Below the pieces are notes generated by a model. That model did not search any database and had not been told where the DNA came from. It was given only the letters and a program-made list of their open reading frames with translations. The translations under genes were made by a program, and so were the position numbers. From Lateolabrax maculatus (Eukaryota > Chordata > Actinopteri > Acropomatiformes > Lateolabracidae), in NCBI GenBank assembly GCA_031216445.1, contig CM062201.1, forward strand, positions 1,731,001 to 1,795,000: 64,000 nt of DNA, read 5' to 3'. Positions 47,801 through 59,455 of the stretch are shown here, piece after piece; within the stretch, counting starts at the first letter, position 1, and the number at the start of each line of letters is the position of its first letter.

Positions 47801-49312
47801 TTAAAGCTGCAAGCAGCGATGATCGGGCCCTCGCTCCCATGTGCACGTCGGGGTTTGTCGAGGCCGCGGCCTTGTGACTGGACGCCCATCATGTGCGGAG
47901 CACACCGTGCAAATCTGATGTAAATCGGATGAAGATTGCCACATGAGGCTTACTTCCTGTTGCCAGTAGTTGGCGCAGTGACTATGATGCCTAATTGGTG
48001 TTCAGGTGGGTTCAGGCCGGGAGTCTGATCAAGCATGTAAAATTTGGAGCAGACAGGACCGTGTACTGTGATGTTACTGCAACTTCCTCTTTCATGGCGA
48101 GCAAAGTGTTGCCATGGCAACAGCGTTTGATGAAAGCTCACAATCTTCAGTATTTTGCATCATCAATGTTTAGAGTGTTTGTTTGCCAAATTTGAAGTGG
48201 ATAGGGTCAACCTGCTAGGAGGACTACATCAAACTATACAACATGTTATTTCCTGTTGCCACTAGGTGGCGCTCTGAATATGTTTCAATATTGACACATA
48301 GATGTGTTCAGGGAGGGACTCTTATCAAACGTCAGAAGTTTGAGGCAGATTGGACAATGTATATAGGATCTACAGAAACTTCCTGTTTTATGGCGAACCA
48401 TCAAAAACGGACGCTCGCCATCGCCACGCCGTTAAAGTTTTGTGTAAAACCCGAGTATCGTTTGATCACCAAGGCCGTAAGATGTCACTGACCAAATTTG
48501 ATGACGTTCTGATTAATTTCGTAGGAGTAGTTTGTTAAAGTATAAAACGTGTCATTTCCTGTTGCCACTAGGTGGCGCTCTGACGATGACTCAATATTGA
48601 CATATAGATGTGTTCAAGGCGGGACTCTTATCAAACATGAGAAGTTTGGGGCAGATTGGAGAATGTACAGAGGAGATACAGCAACTTCCTGTTTTATGGC
48701 GAAGCATCGAAATTCTCCAGGCCGCCACGGCCACGCCGTTAAAGTTTTGCAGAGGAGCCGAGTATCGTTTGCTCACAAAGGCCTTTAGATGTCACAGACC
48801 AAATTTGAAGTTGTTCTGATTCATTGTCTAGGACTAGTTCGTTAAAATATGACCCCCTCAAATAGCCGAAAACACACAAAATTATGACATTAAATTCAAA
48901 ATGGCCGACTTCCTGTTGCGTTCAGATCATGTCACCAAGAGACTTTTCTGTGAGTCTTGGTATGTTACATGCGCCTACCAAATTTCATGCGTGTAGGTCA
49001 AACCAATGTGAGGGGCTTAATTTTAGCGACCCTGTAGGGAGCGCTATAGAGCCATTTTTCTTCGCCCATGTCCAAGACCATTAAAATATCAAATTTTTCG
49101 CCAGTTCTGAAGCATGTGCAAAGTTTCATGACTTTTCATGCATGTTAAGTCCCTCAAAAATGGAATTCATTTGGACAAAAAATAATAATAATAATAATAA
49201 TAATAATAATTCCTTGCATTTCAATAGGGCTTCGCGCCAGTTTGGCTCTCGGGCCCTAATAATTCCTTGCATTTCAATAGGGCTTCGCGCCAGTTTGGCG
49301 CTCGGGCCCTAA
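47801..49312 (+). repeat. Array unit 8
   Basis: 1512 bp, two tail copies, type A second module. The first CTCF-like site is mutated (TAGTTGGCGC near 47966). Confidence 0.9.
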
Positions 49313-50703
49313 TTAAAGCTGCAAGCAGCGATGATCGGGCCCTCGCTCCCGTGTGCACGTCGGGGTGTGTTGACGACGCGGTCTTGTGACTGGATGCCCA
49401 TCATGTGCGGAGCACACCGTGCAAATCTGATGTAAATTGGATGAAGATTGCCACATGAGGCTTACTTCCTGTTGCCAGTAGGTGGCGCAGTGACTATGAT
49501 GCCTAATTGGTGTTCAGGTGGGTTCAGGCCGGGAGTCTGATCAAGCATGTGAAATTTGGAGCAGACAGGACAGTGTACTGTGATGTTACTGCAACTTCCC
49601 CTTTCATGGCGAGCAAAGTGTTTCCATGGCAACAGCGTTTGATGAAAGCTCACGATCTTCAGTATTTTGCATCATCAATGTTTAGAGTGTTTGTTTGCCA
49701 AATTTGAAGTGGATCGGGTTAACCTGCTAGGAGGACTACATCAAACTATACAACATGTTATTTCCTGTTGCCACTAGGTGGCGCTCTGATTATGTTTCAA
49801 TATTGACACATAGATGTGTTCAGGGGGGGACTCTTATCAAACATGAGAAGTTTGGGGCAGATTGGACAATGTACAGTGGAGTTAAAACAACTTCCTGTTT
49901 TATGGCGAACCATCAAAAACGGACGCTCGCCATCGCCACGCCGTTAAAGTTTTGTGTAAAAACCGAGTATCGTTTGATCACCAAGGTCGTAAGATGTCAC
50001 TGACCAAATTTGATGACGTTCTGATTAATTTCGTAGGAGTAGTTTGTTAAAGTATAAAGTGTGTCATTTCCTGTTGCCACTAGGTGGCGCTCTGACGATG
50101 ACTCAATATTGACATATAGATGTGTTCAGGGCGGGACTCTTATCAAACATGAGAAGTTTGGGGCGGATTGGAGAATGTACAGAGGAGATACAGCAACTTC
50201 CTGTTTTATGGCGAAGCATCGAAATTCTTCACGCCGCCACGGCCACGCCGTTAAAGTTTTGCGGAGGAGCAGAGTATCGTTTGCTCACAAAGGCCTTTAG
50301 ATGTCACAGACCAAATTTGAAGTTGTTCTGATTCATTGTCTAGGACTAGTTCGTTAAAATATGACCCCCCCAAATAGCCGAAAACACACAAAATTATGAC
50401 ATTAAATTCAAAATGGCCGACTTCCTGTTGCGTTCAGATCATGTCACCAAGAGACTTTTCTGTGAGTCTTGGTATGTTACATGTGCCTACCAAATTTCAT
50501 GCGTGTAGGTCAAACCAATGTGAGGGGCTTAGTTTTAGCGACCCTATAGGGGGCGCTATAGAGCCATTTTTCTTCGCCCATATCCAAGACCATTAAAATA
50601 TCAAATTTTTCGCCAGTTCTGAAGCATGTGCAAAGTTTCATGACTTTTCATGCATGTTAAGTCCCTCAAAAATGGAATTCATTTGGACAAAAAATAATAA
50701 TAA
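49313..50703 (+). repeat. Array unit 9
   Basis: 1391 bp, no tail, type B second module. Confidence 0.9.
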
Positions 50704-52268
50704 TTAAAGCTGCAAGCAGCGATGATCGGGCCCTCGCTCCCGTGTGCACGTCGGGGTGTGTCGAGGCCGCGGCCTTGTGACTGGACGCCGATCATGTGCG
50801 GAGCACACCGTGCAAATTTGATGTAAATCGGATGAAGATTGCCACATGAGGCTTACTTCCTGTTGCCAGTAGGTGGCGCAGTGACTATGATGCCTAATTG
50901 GTGTTCAGGTGGGTTCAGGCCGGGAGTCTGATCAAGCATGTGAAATTTGGAGCAGACAGGACAGTGTACTGTGATGTTACTGCAACTTCCTCTTTCATGG
51001 CGAGCAAAGTGTTGCCATGGCAACAGCGTTTGATGAAAGCTCACAATCTTCAGTATTTTGCATCATCAATGTTTAGAGTGTTTGTTTGCCAAATTTGTAG
51101 TGGATCGGGTTAACCTGCTAGGAGGACTACATCAAACTATACAACATGTTATTTCCTGTTGCCACTAGGTGGCGCTCTGACTATGTTTCAATATTGACAC
51201 ATAGATGTGTTCGGGGGGGGACTCTTATGAAACATGAGAAGTTTGGGGCAGATTGGACAATGTACAGTGGAGTTAAAACAACTTCCTGTTTTATGGCGAA
51301 CCATCAAAAACGGACGCTCGCCATCGCCACGCCGTTAAAGTTTTGTGTAAAACCCGAGTATCGTTTGATCACCAAGGTCGTAAGATGTCACTGACCAAAT
51401 TTGATGACGTTCTGATTAATTTCGTAGGAGTAGTTTGTTAAAGTATAAAACGTGTCATTTCCTGTTGCCACTAGGTGGCGCTCTGACGATGACTCAATAT
51501 TGACACATAGATGTGTTCAAGGCGGGACTCTTATCAAACATGAAAAGTTTGGGGCGGATTGGAGAATGTACAGAGGAGATACAGCAACTTCCTGTTTTAT
51601 GGCGAAGCATCGAAATTCTCCAGGCCGCCACGGCCACGCCGTTAAAGTTTTGCGGAGGAGCCGAGTATCGTTTGCTCACAAAGGCCTTTAGATGTCACAG
51701 ACCAAATTTGAAGTTGTTCTGATTCATTGTCTAGGACTAGTTCGTTAAAATATGACCCCCCCAAATAGCCGAAAACACACAAAATTATGACATTAAATTC
51801 AAAATGGCCGACTTCCTGTTGCGTTCAGATCATGTCACCAAGAGACTTTTCTGTGAGTCTTGGTATGTTACATGTGCCTACCAAATTTCATGCGTGTAGG
51901 TCAAACCAATGCGAGGGGCTTAGTTTTAGCGACCTTGTAGGGGGCGCTATAGAGCCATTTTTCTTCGCCCATATCCAAGACCATTAAAATATCAAATTTT
52001 TCGCCAGTTCTGAAGCATGTGCAAAGTTTCATGACTTTTCATGCATGTTAAGTCCCTCAAAAATGGAATTCATTTGGACAAAAAATAATAATAATAATTC
52101 CTTGCATTTCAATAGGGCTTCGCGCCAGTTTGGCGCTCGGGCCCTAATAATAATAACTCCTTGCATTTCAATAGGGCTTCGCGCCAGTTTGGCGCTCGGG
52201 CCCTAATAATAATAATAATTCCTTGCATTTCAATAGGGCTTCGCGCCAGTTTGGCGCTCGGGCCCTAA
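50704..52268 (+). repeat. Array unit 10
   Basis: 1565 bp, three tail copies, type B second module. Confidence 0.9.
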
Positions 52269-53921
52269 TTAAAGCTGCAAGCAGCGATGATCGGGCCCTC
52301 GCTCCCGTGTGCACGTCGGGGTGTGTCGAGGCCGCGGCCTTGTGACTGGATGCCGATCATGTGCGGAGCACACCGTGCAAATTTGATGTAAATCGGATGA
52401 AGATTGCCACATGAGGCTTACTTCCTGTTGCCAGTAGGTGGCGCAGTGACTATGATGCCTAATTGGTGTTCAGGTGGGTTCAGGCCGGGAGTCTGATCAA
52501 GCATGTGAAATTTGGAGCAGACAGGACCGTGTACTGTGATGTTACTGCAACTTCCTCTTTCATGGCGAGCAAAGTGTTGCCATGGCAACAGCGTTTGATG
52601 AAAGCTCACAATCTTCAGTATTTTGCATCATCAATGTTTACAGTGGTTGTTTGCCAAATTTGAAGTGGATCAGGTTAACCTGCTAGGAGGACTACATCAA
52701 ACTATACAACATGTTATTTCCTGTTGCCACTAGGTGGCGCTCTGAATATGTTTCAATATTGACACATAGATGTGTTCAGGGGGGGACTCTTATGAAACAT
52801 GAGAAGTTTGGGGCAGATTGGACAATGTACAGTGGAGTTAAAACAACTTCCTGTTTTATGGCGAACCATCAAAAACGGACGCTCGCCAATGCCACGCTGT
52901 TAAAGTTTTGTGTAAAACCCGAGTATCGTTTTGATCACCAAGGTCGTAAGATGTCACTGACCAAATTTGATGATGTTCTGATTAATTTCGTAGGAGTAGT
53001 TTGTTAAAGTATAAAACGTGTCATTTCCTGTCGCCACTAGGTGGCGCTCTGACGATGACTCAATATTGACATATTGATGTGTTCAGGGCGGGACTCTTAT
53101 CAAACATGAGAAGTTTGGGGCGGATTGGAGAATGTACAGAGGAGATACAGCAACTTCCTGTTTTATGGCGAAGCATCGAAATTCTCCAGGCCGCCACGGC
53201 CAAGCCGAGTATCATTTGCTCACAAAGGCCTTTAGATGTCACAGACCAAATTTGAAGTTGTTCTGATTCATTGTCTAGGACTAGTTCGTTAAAATATGAC
53301 CCCCCCAAATAGCCGAAAACACACAAAATTATGACATTAAATTCAAAATGGCCGACTTCCTGTTGCGTTCAGATCATGTCACCAAGAGACTTTTCTGTGA
53401 GTCTTGGTATGTTACATGTGCCTACCAAATTTCATGCGTGTAGGTCAAACCAATGCGAGGGGCTTAGTTTTAGCGACCCTGTAGGGGGCGCTATAGAGCC
53501 ATTTTTCTTCGCCCATATCCAAGACCATTAAAATATCAAATTTTTCGCCAGTTCTGAAGCATGTGCAAAGTTTCATGACTTTTCATGCATGTTAAGTCCC
53601 TCAAAAATGGAATTCATTTGGACAAAAAATAATAATAATAATAATTCCTTGCATTTCAATAGGGCTTCGCGCCAGTTTGGCGCTCGGGCCCTAACAATTT
53701 TTCGAATTTCAATAGGGTTTCGCGCCAGTTTGGTGCTCGGGCCCTAATAATTCCTTGCATTTCAATAGGGCTTCGCGCCAGTTTGGCGCTCGGGCCCTAA
53801 TAATAATTCCTTGCATTTCAATAGGGCTTCACGCCAGTTTGGCGCTCGGGCCCTAATAATAATAATAATAATTCCTTGCATTTCAATAGGGCTTCGCGCC
53901 AGTTTGGCGCTCGGGCCCTAA
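52269..53921 (+). repeat. Array unit 11
   Basis: 1653 bp, five tail copies, one strongly diverged (about 53695-53748). Type B second module. It has a private deletion of about 23 bp at about 53203 in the third module. It ends CCCTAA against ERV sequence CCAGTATC. Confidence 0.9.
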
Positions 53922-54116
53922 CCAGTATCTTTTGCAAAACAACAAATGCAAATCAAACATCACTTACAGAAGTGAATGTGAATAGTTACAACATCATATC
54001 ATTCCTTTTTATGATTCACATTTTCCCATTTCCCCCCTTTAATCATATCATCCAGTATAACTACTAGATACCAACACAATAATATAAATAGATGTTATTA
54101 TATCAAGATTAAACAT
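53922..54116. other. ERV sequence between array and integrase
   Basis: Short AT-rich segment between the array end and the surviving integrase frame. No gene seen. Confidence 0.5.
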
Positions 54117-54954
54117 TCAATATGGATACTTTTCCACCAACTCACTTGAGCGACACACCATTAATGCCAATGGAAGTGCTGCTACCCAATTTAAGCCTAT
54201 GTGCTGACAAATTTTCACAATGCGATTTTTCAAAATACCATTCATTTTCTCACAAATCCCTTGACTTTGTGGATGATATACAGCCCCAAGACGTTGTTTA
54301 ATTCCCAGTTCTTGCAAAATCAATTTCACAGTCTTTATCAACGAACTCCTTTCCATTGTCCGAGGATATCCGATCCAGAAGTCCCCACCTGCTTATGACT
54401 TCTCTACACAAAAACTTGGCAACTGACTGAGCATCGTTTCGCTTAGTTGGACAAGCTTTAGGCAATTGCGAAAATCTGTCCACAACGACTAACATATACC
54501 TCTTTCCGTCAACTGGTTTTATCATATCAACATAGTCAACAACTAGCTCACGCATTGGACCTCTCGGAGTTGGAATGTAACCAGGAGGAACCATCACACC
54601 TCTCCGAACATTGTTTTTCAGACAGATAGTGCATCTGCCTATGACATAGTCAATCTGCTCAAACAAACATGGTGCCCAAAATCCATACTCCTTTGTGATC
54701 TTTCTTCTAACTTCCCCCCTTGCAACATGAGCTAACCCATGTGCTTCTTGAATCATCAGACCCAACAGGTCCGGGGGCGCTATTATCAGCCCCTCATGAT
54801 TTCTCCAAAGTCCAGTAGAATCTTGTGTAGCACCACGCTCTTGCCACAACTGTTTATCCATTGCAGATGCAGCTTCCTGCATCAGAATCACATCCATGAG
54901 CATAATTTTGTCTTCCAAATTCACTTCATGTGTAACCAGAAGTACTTTGCCCAA
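54117..54954 (-). pseudogene. ERV integrase, frameshifted
   Basis: Integrase joins viral cDNA to host DNA. On the minus strand, 54954-54298 includes an N-terminal zinc-binding His/His/Cys/Cys arrangement (EAHGLAH and CTICLKN) and the first two catalytic Asp positions (DYVDMI and SSDNGKEF). A frameshift at about 54300-54350 separates this from the 54356-54117 frame, which carries the third acidic residue in the HPQSQGICEKMNG segment. The C-terminal DNA-binding domain is missing, cut off shortly before the array. The enzyme is therefore not functional. Confidence 0.8.
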
Positions 54955-55055
54955 TTTGTCTGCACCCGTGACTGCTTTTGCAGCTTCTTCTGAGAGGCCT
55001 TATGCCCCTTTTCAGCCAGTATTTGTAACAATTTAATTGAGTCCTGATGACATGT

Positions 55056-55646
55056 TTACTCATTTGGTGAACAAATAATAATGTCATCCACATATTGAAC
55101 AACAGTGCTTTTTAGCATCTTATCTATCCCTGTCAAATCCTCCTTCAATACTTTATTGAAAATGTGTGGACTATGTTTGAACCCTTGTGGCAATCTCTTA
55201 TACTCATAAAACTGTCCCTTGTACGTGAACCCAAATAGACCCTGACTTTCAGTACTAAGTGGAACACTGAAAAATGCACCACTTAAATCTAACACCATAA
55301 AATGCGTCGCTTCTGGCGGAATGTGTGCCAACAAAGTATGCAGATCTGGCACCTCTGCTGGAGAATCGGCCACCACTTCGTTCACCGCTCTCAAGTCATG
55401 TACCATGCGATAAGAATCATCTGGCTTCTTCAGAGGCAACAAAGGCGTATTACTTTGAGGATTCTGTGTTATCTTCAAAACATCAGCTCTCAAAAGTCCT
55501 TCAATTTGTAACTCAATTCCTTGACTTGCTTCTTCCTTCAATGGATACTGGTTCTTCCACGGAGGTCTGACTCCTGGTTGGAGTTCAACTTTCACTGGTT
55601 GGGCTGACTTCACCAGTCCAATATCCGTACTATGCTGAGCCCACAA
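55056..55646 (-). pseudogene. ERV reverse transcriptase, truncated
   Basis: Minus-strand frame of 196 codons covering fingers and palm: NPQSNTPLLPLKKPDDSYR, MVHDLRAVNEVV, FMVLDLSGAFFSVPL (motif A with catalytic Asp) and the YVDDIIICS box. A stop follows directly, and the connection and RNase H domains are absent before integrase begins near 54960. The YVDD form and the Leu-Pro-Gln-Gly-Phe-Lys turn point to a class I-type retrovirus. It is preceded by a stop at about 55660 that separates it from the upstream pol frame. Confidence 0.85.
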
Positions 55647-55658
55647 ACATTCTGGAAC

Positions 55659-55970
55659 TTATCGCAGCATCTCTTCTTTCATAGAGTCTGAATCCATTTT
55701 AGCACTGCAAATTGATTCCTGTGTCATCCGCACAACTTGTGGCTGTCCCCATCCTTGAGCAGAAATCATAATTTTGATAAATTGTTGATCTTCACTCCTC
55801 CAAATGGCAAGATTATCTTTCACCGGTACAAAAACAGCTTCCTCTGCTTCCGCCATCATTTTTCCTAAGTGATTTTGCTCATATTCTTCCGACACCAACA
55901 AAGTCACATGTGGCACACTCTTCTTGATATCGAATTCTCCATTTAAATAGTCATCTCTGTCTATCTTCAT
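55659..55970 (-). pseudogene. ERV pol segment upstream of RT
   Basis: 103 codons (VPHVTLLVSEEYEQNHLGKM, AEEAVFVPVKDNLAIW and QGWGQPQVVRMTQ) sit where the protease-to-RT linker should be. No Asp-Ser/Thr-Gly protease active site is visible. The frame is fused upstream with the Lys/Glu-rich gag stretch, which implies a large deletion of capsid, nucleocapsid and protease. Confidence 0.5.
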
Positions 55971-56873
55971 GGCTTTCTCTTCTTCTCTCTTCTTTACCCT
56001 TTCTTCTTCCTCTACTTTCCTCTTTGCTTTTCCCTCTTCCTTCTTCTTTATCTTTTCCTCCTTTTCTTTTTCCTTTGCAACCCTCTTGTCAGTGTTTTCC
56101 TCCTCTTTAGTCTCCTTCTTTCCGGCTTCTGCCCCCTTGTCTTTAACTTCAGCAGTCTCCTTCTTTTCTTCTTCTTTTGTCTCCTCTTTCTTTTTTTTTT
56201 TTCTCCTCGTCGTTTTTCACTGTCTCCTCATCCCTTTTCTCTACTTTCTTCTTGGCTTCTTTCTTAACATCCCTGGCTTCTTGGACTTGATGAAAGGACG
56301 CATCACAATGGTAGTTGTAGCTTTCCCTTCTTCAATCACTCTTCTGTCATCATCTTCAATATGGTATACACCATCATGACTCAGAACTGGAAGTTGGGGA
56401 TAGGCTTCCTTAAACTGCACCTCTTCCTTGTAAGGTGGAGGGTTCTTGATTGGCTCCGTATGCGAAAAAGGTGTATTTATTTCCGCCATTAGTTTTTCTA
56501 TTTCTTTTGCATTTTTTCGGATTTTTTCTGCGTCTCTATCGTTTTTATCTTTCGCAGCTTTTAACCGTTTCTGTCCCTCATTTTCAAACAATTGGAGAAC
56601 GCCAAGCTCTATTTGTCTCTTTTCTTTACGTTGTTCCCCCTTTTTACCCTTCTTTTGGCCTGCCTTATAGGTGGACACAAGCACCTGCATTGTTTTGATT
56701 ACATCAGGGTTAAGAGTCCCCTCCACTGGCCATGGTTGGTCAATTTCAGGCCAGCGTTTATGCCATTTCTCCGACATCTTGGCAATACCTTTAATTAAAG
56801 GATTACTCTTTTGTACTACATCAACAGGAGTAATGACTTTGGGATTTGGGATTTCAATGTTCTTTTTTGTCAT
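55971..56873 (-). pseudogene. ERV gag N-terminal region
   Basis: It starts at Met 56873 (TKKNIEIPNPKVITPVDVVQ) and runs 210 codons. It contains a matrix-like helical domain and a PPPY late-domain motif (NPPPYKEEVQ, about residue 145), which in retroviruses recruits NEDD4-type ligases for budding. The frame ends at TAG at 56241-56243. An alternative frame continues through a very Lys/Glu-rich coil (about 56280-55975) interrupted by a run of A (T on plus) at about 56190-56202. No major homology region or zinc knuckle is present. Confidence 0.6.
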
Positions 56874-56977
56874 TTTGATGACTTTTTATATTCCCAAATT
56901 ATAGATTGAAACTAATTACTAAGACTTTAAACCCCTTATAGCTATTAAGATCACTCTCCCTCTCTCTTTTTTTTTCT

Positions 56978-57215
56978 TAACTAATCAATTAATCAGCAAA
57001 TCAATCAATAAATCAATCAACCAACAAATCAATCAACCATCAATCAACCAATCAATCAATCAACAAATCAATAAATCAATAAATCAATCAATCAACCAAT
57101 CAACCAACCAATCAATCAATCAACCAATCAATCAACAAACCAATCAACAAATCAATCAATCAACCAATCAATCAACCAATCAATCAATCAATTAATCAAT
57201 CAACAAATTAATCCA
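56978..57215. repeat. (AATC)n-type simple repeat
   Basis: AATCAATCAACCAATCAATC-type tetranucleotide repeat with ACC and AAA variants, about 240 bp. Confidence 0.95.
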
Positions 57216-57904
57216 TTTACTTATTTGTTCGTATGTTTATTTATTTATTTTATACGCCACTATTTTACTACAGTCAATGCGAAAAAGAATGCATGAGAAT
57301 TGTTGACTTCAAAGGAATCAACAGCTTACTTATTATAGTAGCAACACCCACATCACCAAATCCGCAAATAATATTGACTACACACACAAACAACTCTCAA
57401 CAGAGTTCAACCACAATACTCCAATAATTAATCAAATACATTAACTGGTCAGTCCGTTGCCAAGCGTCACTTTGAAATAACTACAGCAAGTATTGCTCAT
57501 AAATGCACAAGCAAATAAATGCACTCTATTAACCCCAAATTGAGAAATGTTCATATATATATGAAAGCAAATCAAATGTATGTCATCAATAATAGCTATG
57601 AATGAATTCACATAAAAACATTTGTAAAGCAGGTGTTTGGAAAAAGAGTTTGTGGATAAAAACCCGTACTGGCCTTATTCAGACTGGATTTCGGAACTGC
57701 ACATGCTGTTATTTTTAACTGCACTATAAACATGCGTACTCCTTTTTCAAACACTAAGTTACAACCACACATCAGACATTTATATTTTTCTATTCTAACT
57801 TATTTAACTCTATTAACCCCTTAAATTCCTCAATAATATAGGATTGTTACCCACACCTATATTAACAAAATTAAGCCTAAACTACAAATATCCCTACCAA
57901 TCTT

Positions 57905-58115
57905 TCTACTTCAAGATCACAAACGTCCTTATTCGGAGCTCATATTTAATCAAATAAATGTCCTCTGAAAGAGGCTCATAAGTTATTACCAATTCTGAAA
58001 TATCCCCCAAAAAGGCTCATATGTTTTAACAAACTAAAGAATGTCCTTTGTAGAAAAGGCTCATAAGTTTTAACAGATTCAGGAATGTCCTCTTTAGAGG
58101 CTCATAGATTTTAAC
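57905..58115. repeat. Tandem repeat of about 50 bp, four units
   Basis: The unit consensus contains AATGTCCTxTxxAxAGGCTCATAxxTTTTAAC. GAGGCTCATAAG or variants appear near 57937 (GGAGCTCATA), 57969, 58013, 58056 and 58095, with decay at the low end. Confidence 0.75.
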
Positions 58116-59432
58116 ATTAAAAACAGAATTTCCTTCCCTGTATTTTAATTAACCTCCTATTGTTGATCACAACCTATATATTCTTATTCAATATAAAATC
58201 TACCACATTAATATAAATCACATAAACCACAGCAACTTTTCACTCACAGCCAAACCACAGAGACAGCGTTCTCTACACACACAGCAACCACAGCAGCAGA
58301 GTCCCGCTCTACTCACCCCCAGAGAACAATCACTCAACAATCAAAAACACAAAATATAATCCCAATTTGAAGCTTCTCCTTATTTTTATTTTACTGTAAT
58401 CTAATTTCTTCTCTTTTTACTCATTTAGGCTTTCGGCATTTAGGCTTTACTCTTTATCTCTGTTTCACTTCTTCACTCTATTTTACTTTTTAAAATTATC
58501 TAATTGCCCTGGGCCTAGGGTTGTTACTTTCCTCTTTTTATTCTCTAATTCCTCTGACTATTTCTCAAAGCCAACCTTCATGCAGTGTCTAATCTACACA
58601 TGTCTTACCGTTAAGAAGTTGAGGGCCCACCTTCATTACTCTTGCATGATGTTATTTAGCTTACCTTATCGTTACTAATTAGGCTATTCTACACATTTAC
58701 TTCAACCTTTTTTATTCCCTTCATTTCTTTATCTTCACTTCTTTATCTTCACTTTATCGACAGCCTATTCCTTTCATGCATGCTTGAATTCTTCAGTGAC
58801 TTACAGAAAGCGTCCCCCACATGCACTGTCACAGTCCGCATGCATTACTCAGGAAATGTGTGTTTTTTCAATCATCCCTCTTCATTCATACTTAAGCAAT
58901 TCTTTATGCTTATTCCTTTGCATTCATCAAGCAATACTTTATGCTTTTTAATGCACATTCATTCTTTAACACTCTTTATTCTTTAGCACCCTTTATGCTT
59001 CTTAATTTTTCCCCCATTCACTTTTGTCCTCGGTCATTGTAATATTTCCAATTACACACATTTCACTGTCCTTTGGCTACCAATACAATGACGGTACACT
59101 ACTTTATGCCTAACCCTCTTCTTTTTAGCCTATTTTAACTCTTTTAGTACTTTATTACTGTTATTCTTTTCTCTTTTTTTTTTCTATCACACTCCCCCCT
59201 ATTGCGTTGTGCACTACGCAATAAAACCCAAATTTAGAACGGAGTCTCCCCCCACCATCAGCACAGCATGGCACACACACACATGATCCTTTACGGTGCG
59301 ACTACAGCAGCCACAGAACAAATTCAACGAACACACCAGCGCTCCATCATGTGAGAAATGCTCACCATACCGGTACCTGGAGCGGGAGTAGGTGCGCTGA
59401 AGCCGTCGGCGACGCTGCAGGTCACAACACGT

Positions 59433-59450
59433 CTGGAGTTCGTGACGCCA
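59433..59450 (-). other. Candidate primer-binding site
   Basis: The minus strand reads TGGCGTCACGAACTCCAG five bases after the 5' LTR end. It starts TGG as a tRNA-primed site should. The tRNA was not identified. Confidence 0.5.
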
Positions 59451-59455
59451 ATTTC

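Larger units (their letters stand above)
37685..53050 (+). promoter_or_regulatory. About 33 CTCF-core-like sites, same orientation
   Basis: Each unit has CCAGTAGGTGGCGC once and CCACTAGGTGGCGCT twice, both fitting the published vertebrate CTCF core CCASYAGRKGGCRS. In unit 1 they lie at about 37686, 37983 and 38288. A weaker fourth candidate, CCTGTAGGGRGCGCTA, lies at about 38752. All face the same way. Only the first site of unit 8 is damaged. CTCF stops cohesin loop extrusion in an orientation-dependent way, so a working array could act as a boundary. Binding is not shown by sequence alone; CpG methylation of these sites could block it. Confidence 0.5.
37524..53921 (+). repeat. Head-to-tail array of eleven ~1.4 kb units
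   Basis: Each unit starts TTAAAGCTGCAAGCAGCGAT and shares a near-identical core of about 1.37 kb. Lengths between starts are 1391, 1415, 1456, 1668, 1506, 1450, 1391, 1512, 1391, 1565 and 1653. Differences come from AAT microsatellites and zero to five tail copies. Inside each unit three diverged modules of about 300 bp repeat the order TTCCTGTTGCCA, TAGGTGGCGC, then CAACTTCCT(C/G)TTTCATGGCGA-type blocks, followed by a fourth partial module starting CTTCCTGTTGCGTTCAGATC. Module ORFs of 60-98 codons recur because the units are young copies, not because they are genes. The unit itself looks like a teleost interspersed repeat; tandem expansion here is local. Confidence 0.95.
56874..59432 (-). 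other. Long ERV leader, repeat-rich
   Basis: About 2.5 kb between gag and the primer-binding candidate, much longer than usual, AT-rich, without ORFs that stand out. It holds the two tandem repeats listed separately. Confidence 0.6.

Noticed and set aside
37673..53531. Dozens of repeated 60-98 codon ORFs in the array on both strands
   Set aside because: They recur only because the units are young copies; they overlap each other on both strands and match no protein features.
37524..53921. CRISPR array
   Set aside because: The period is about 1.4 kb, with no short repeat-spacer pattern, and the genome is vertebrate.
55969..56379. Plus-strand Phe/Ser-rich 136-codon ORF
   Set aside because: It is the antisense of the Lys/Glu-rich ERV gag stretch.
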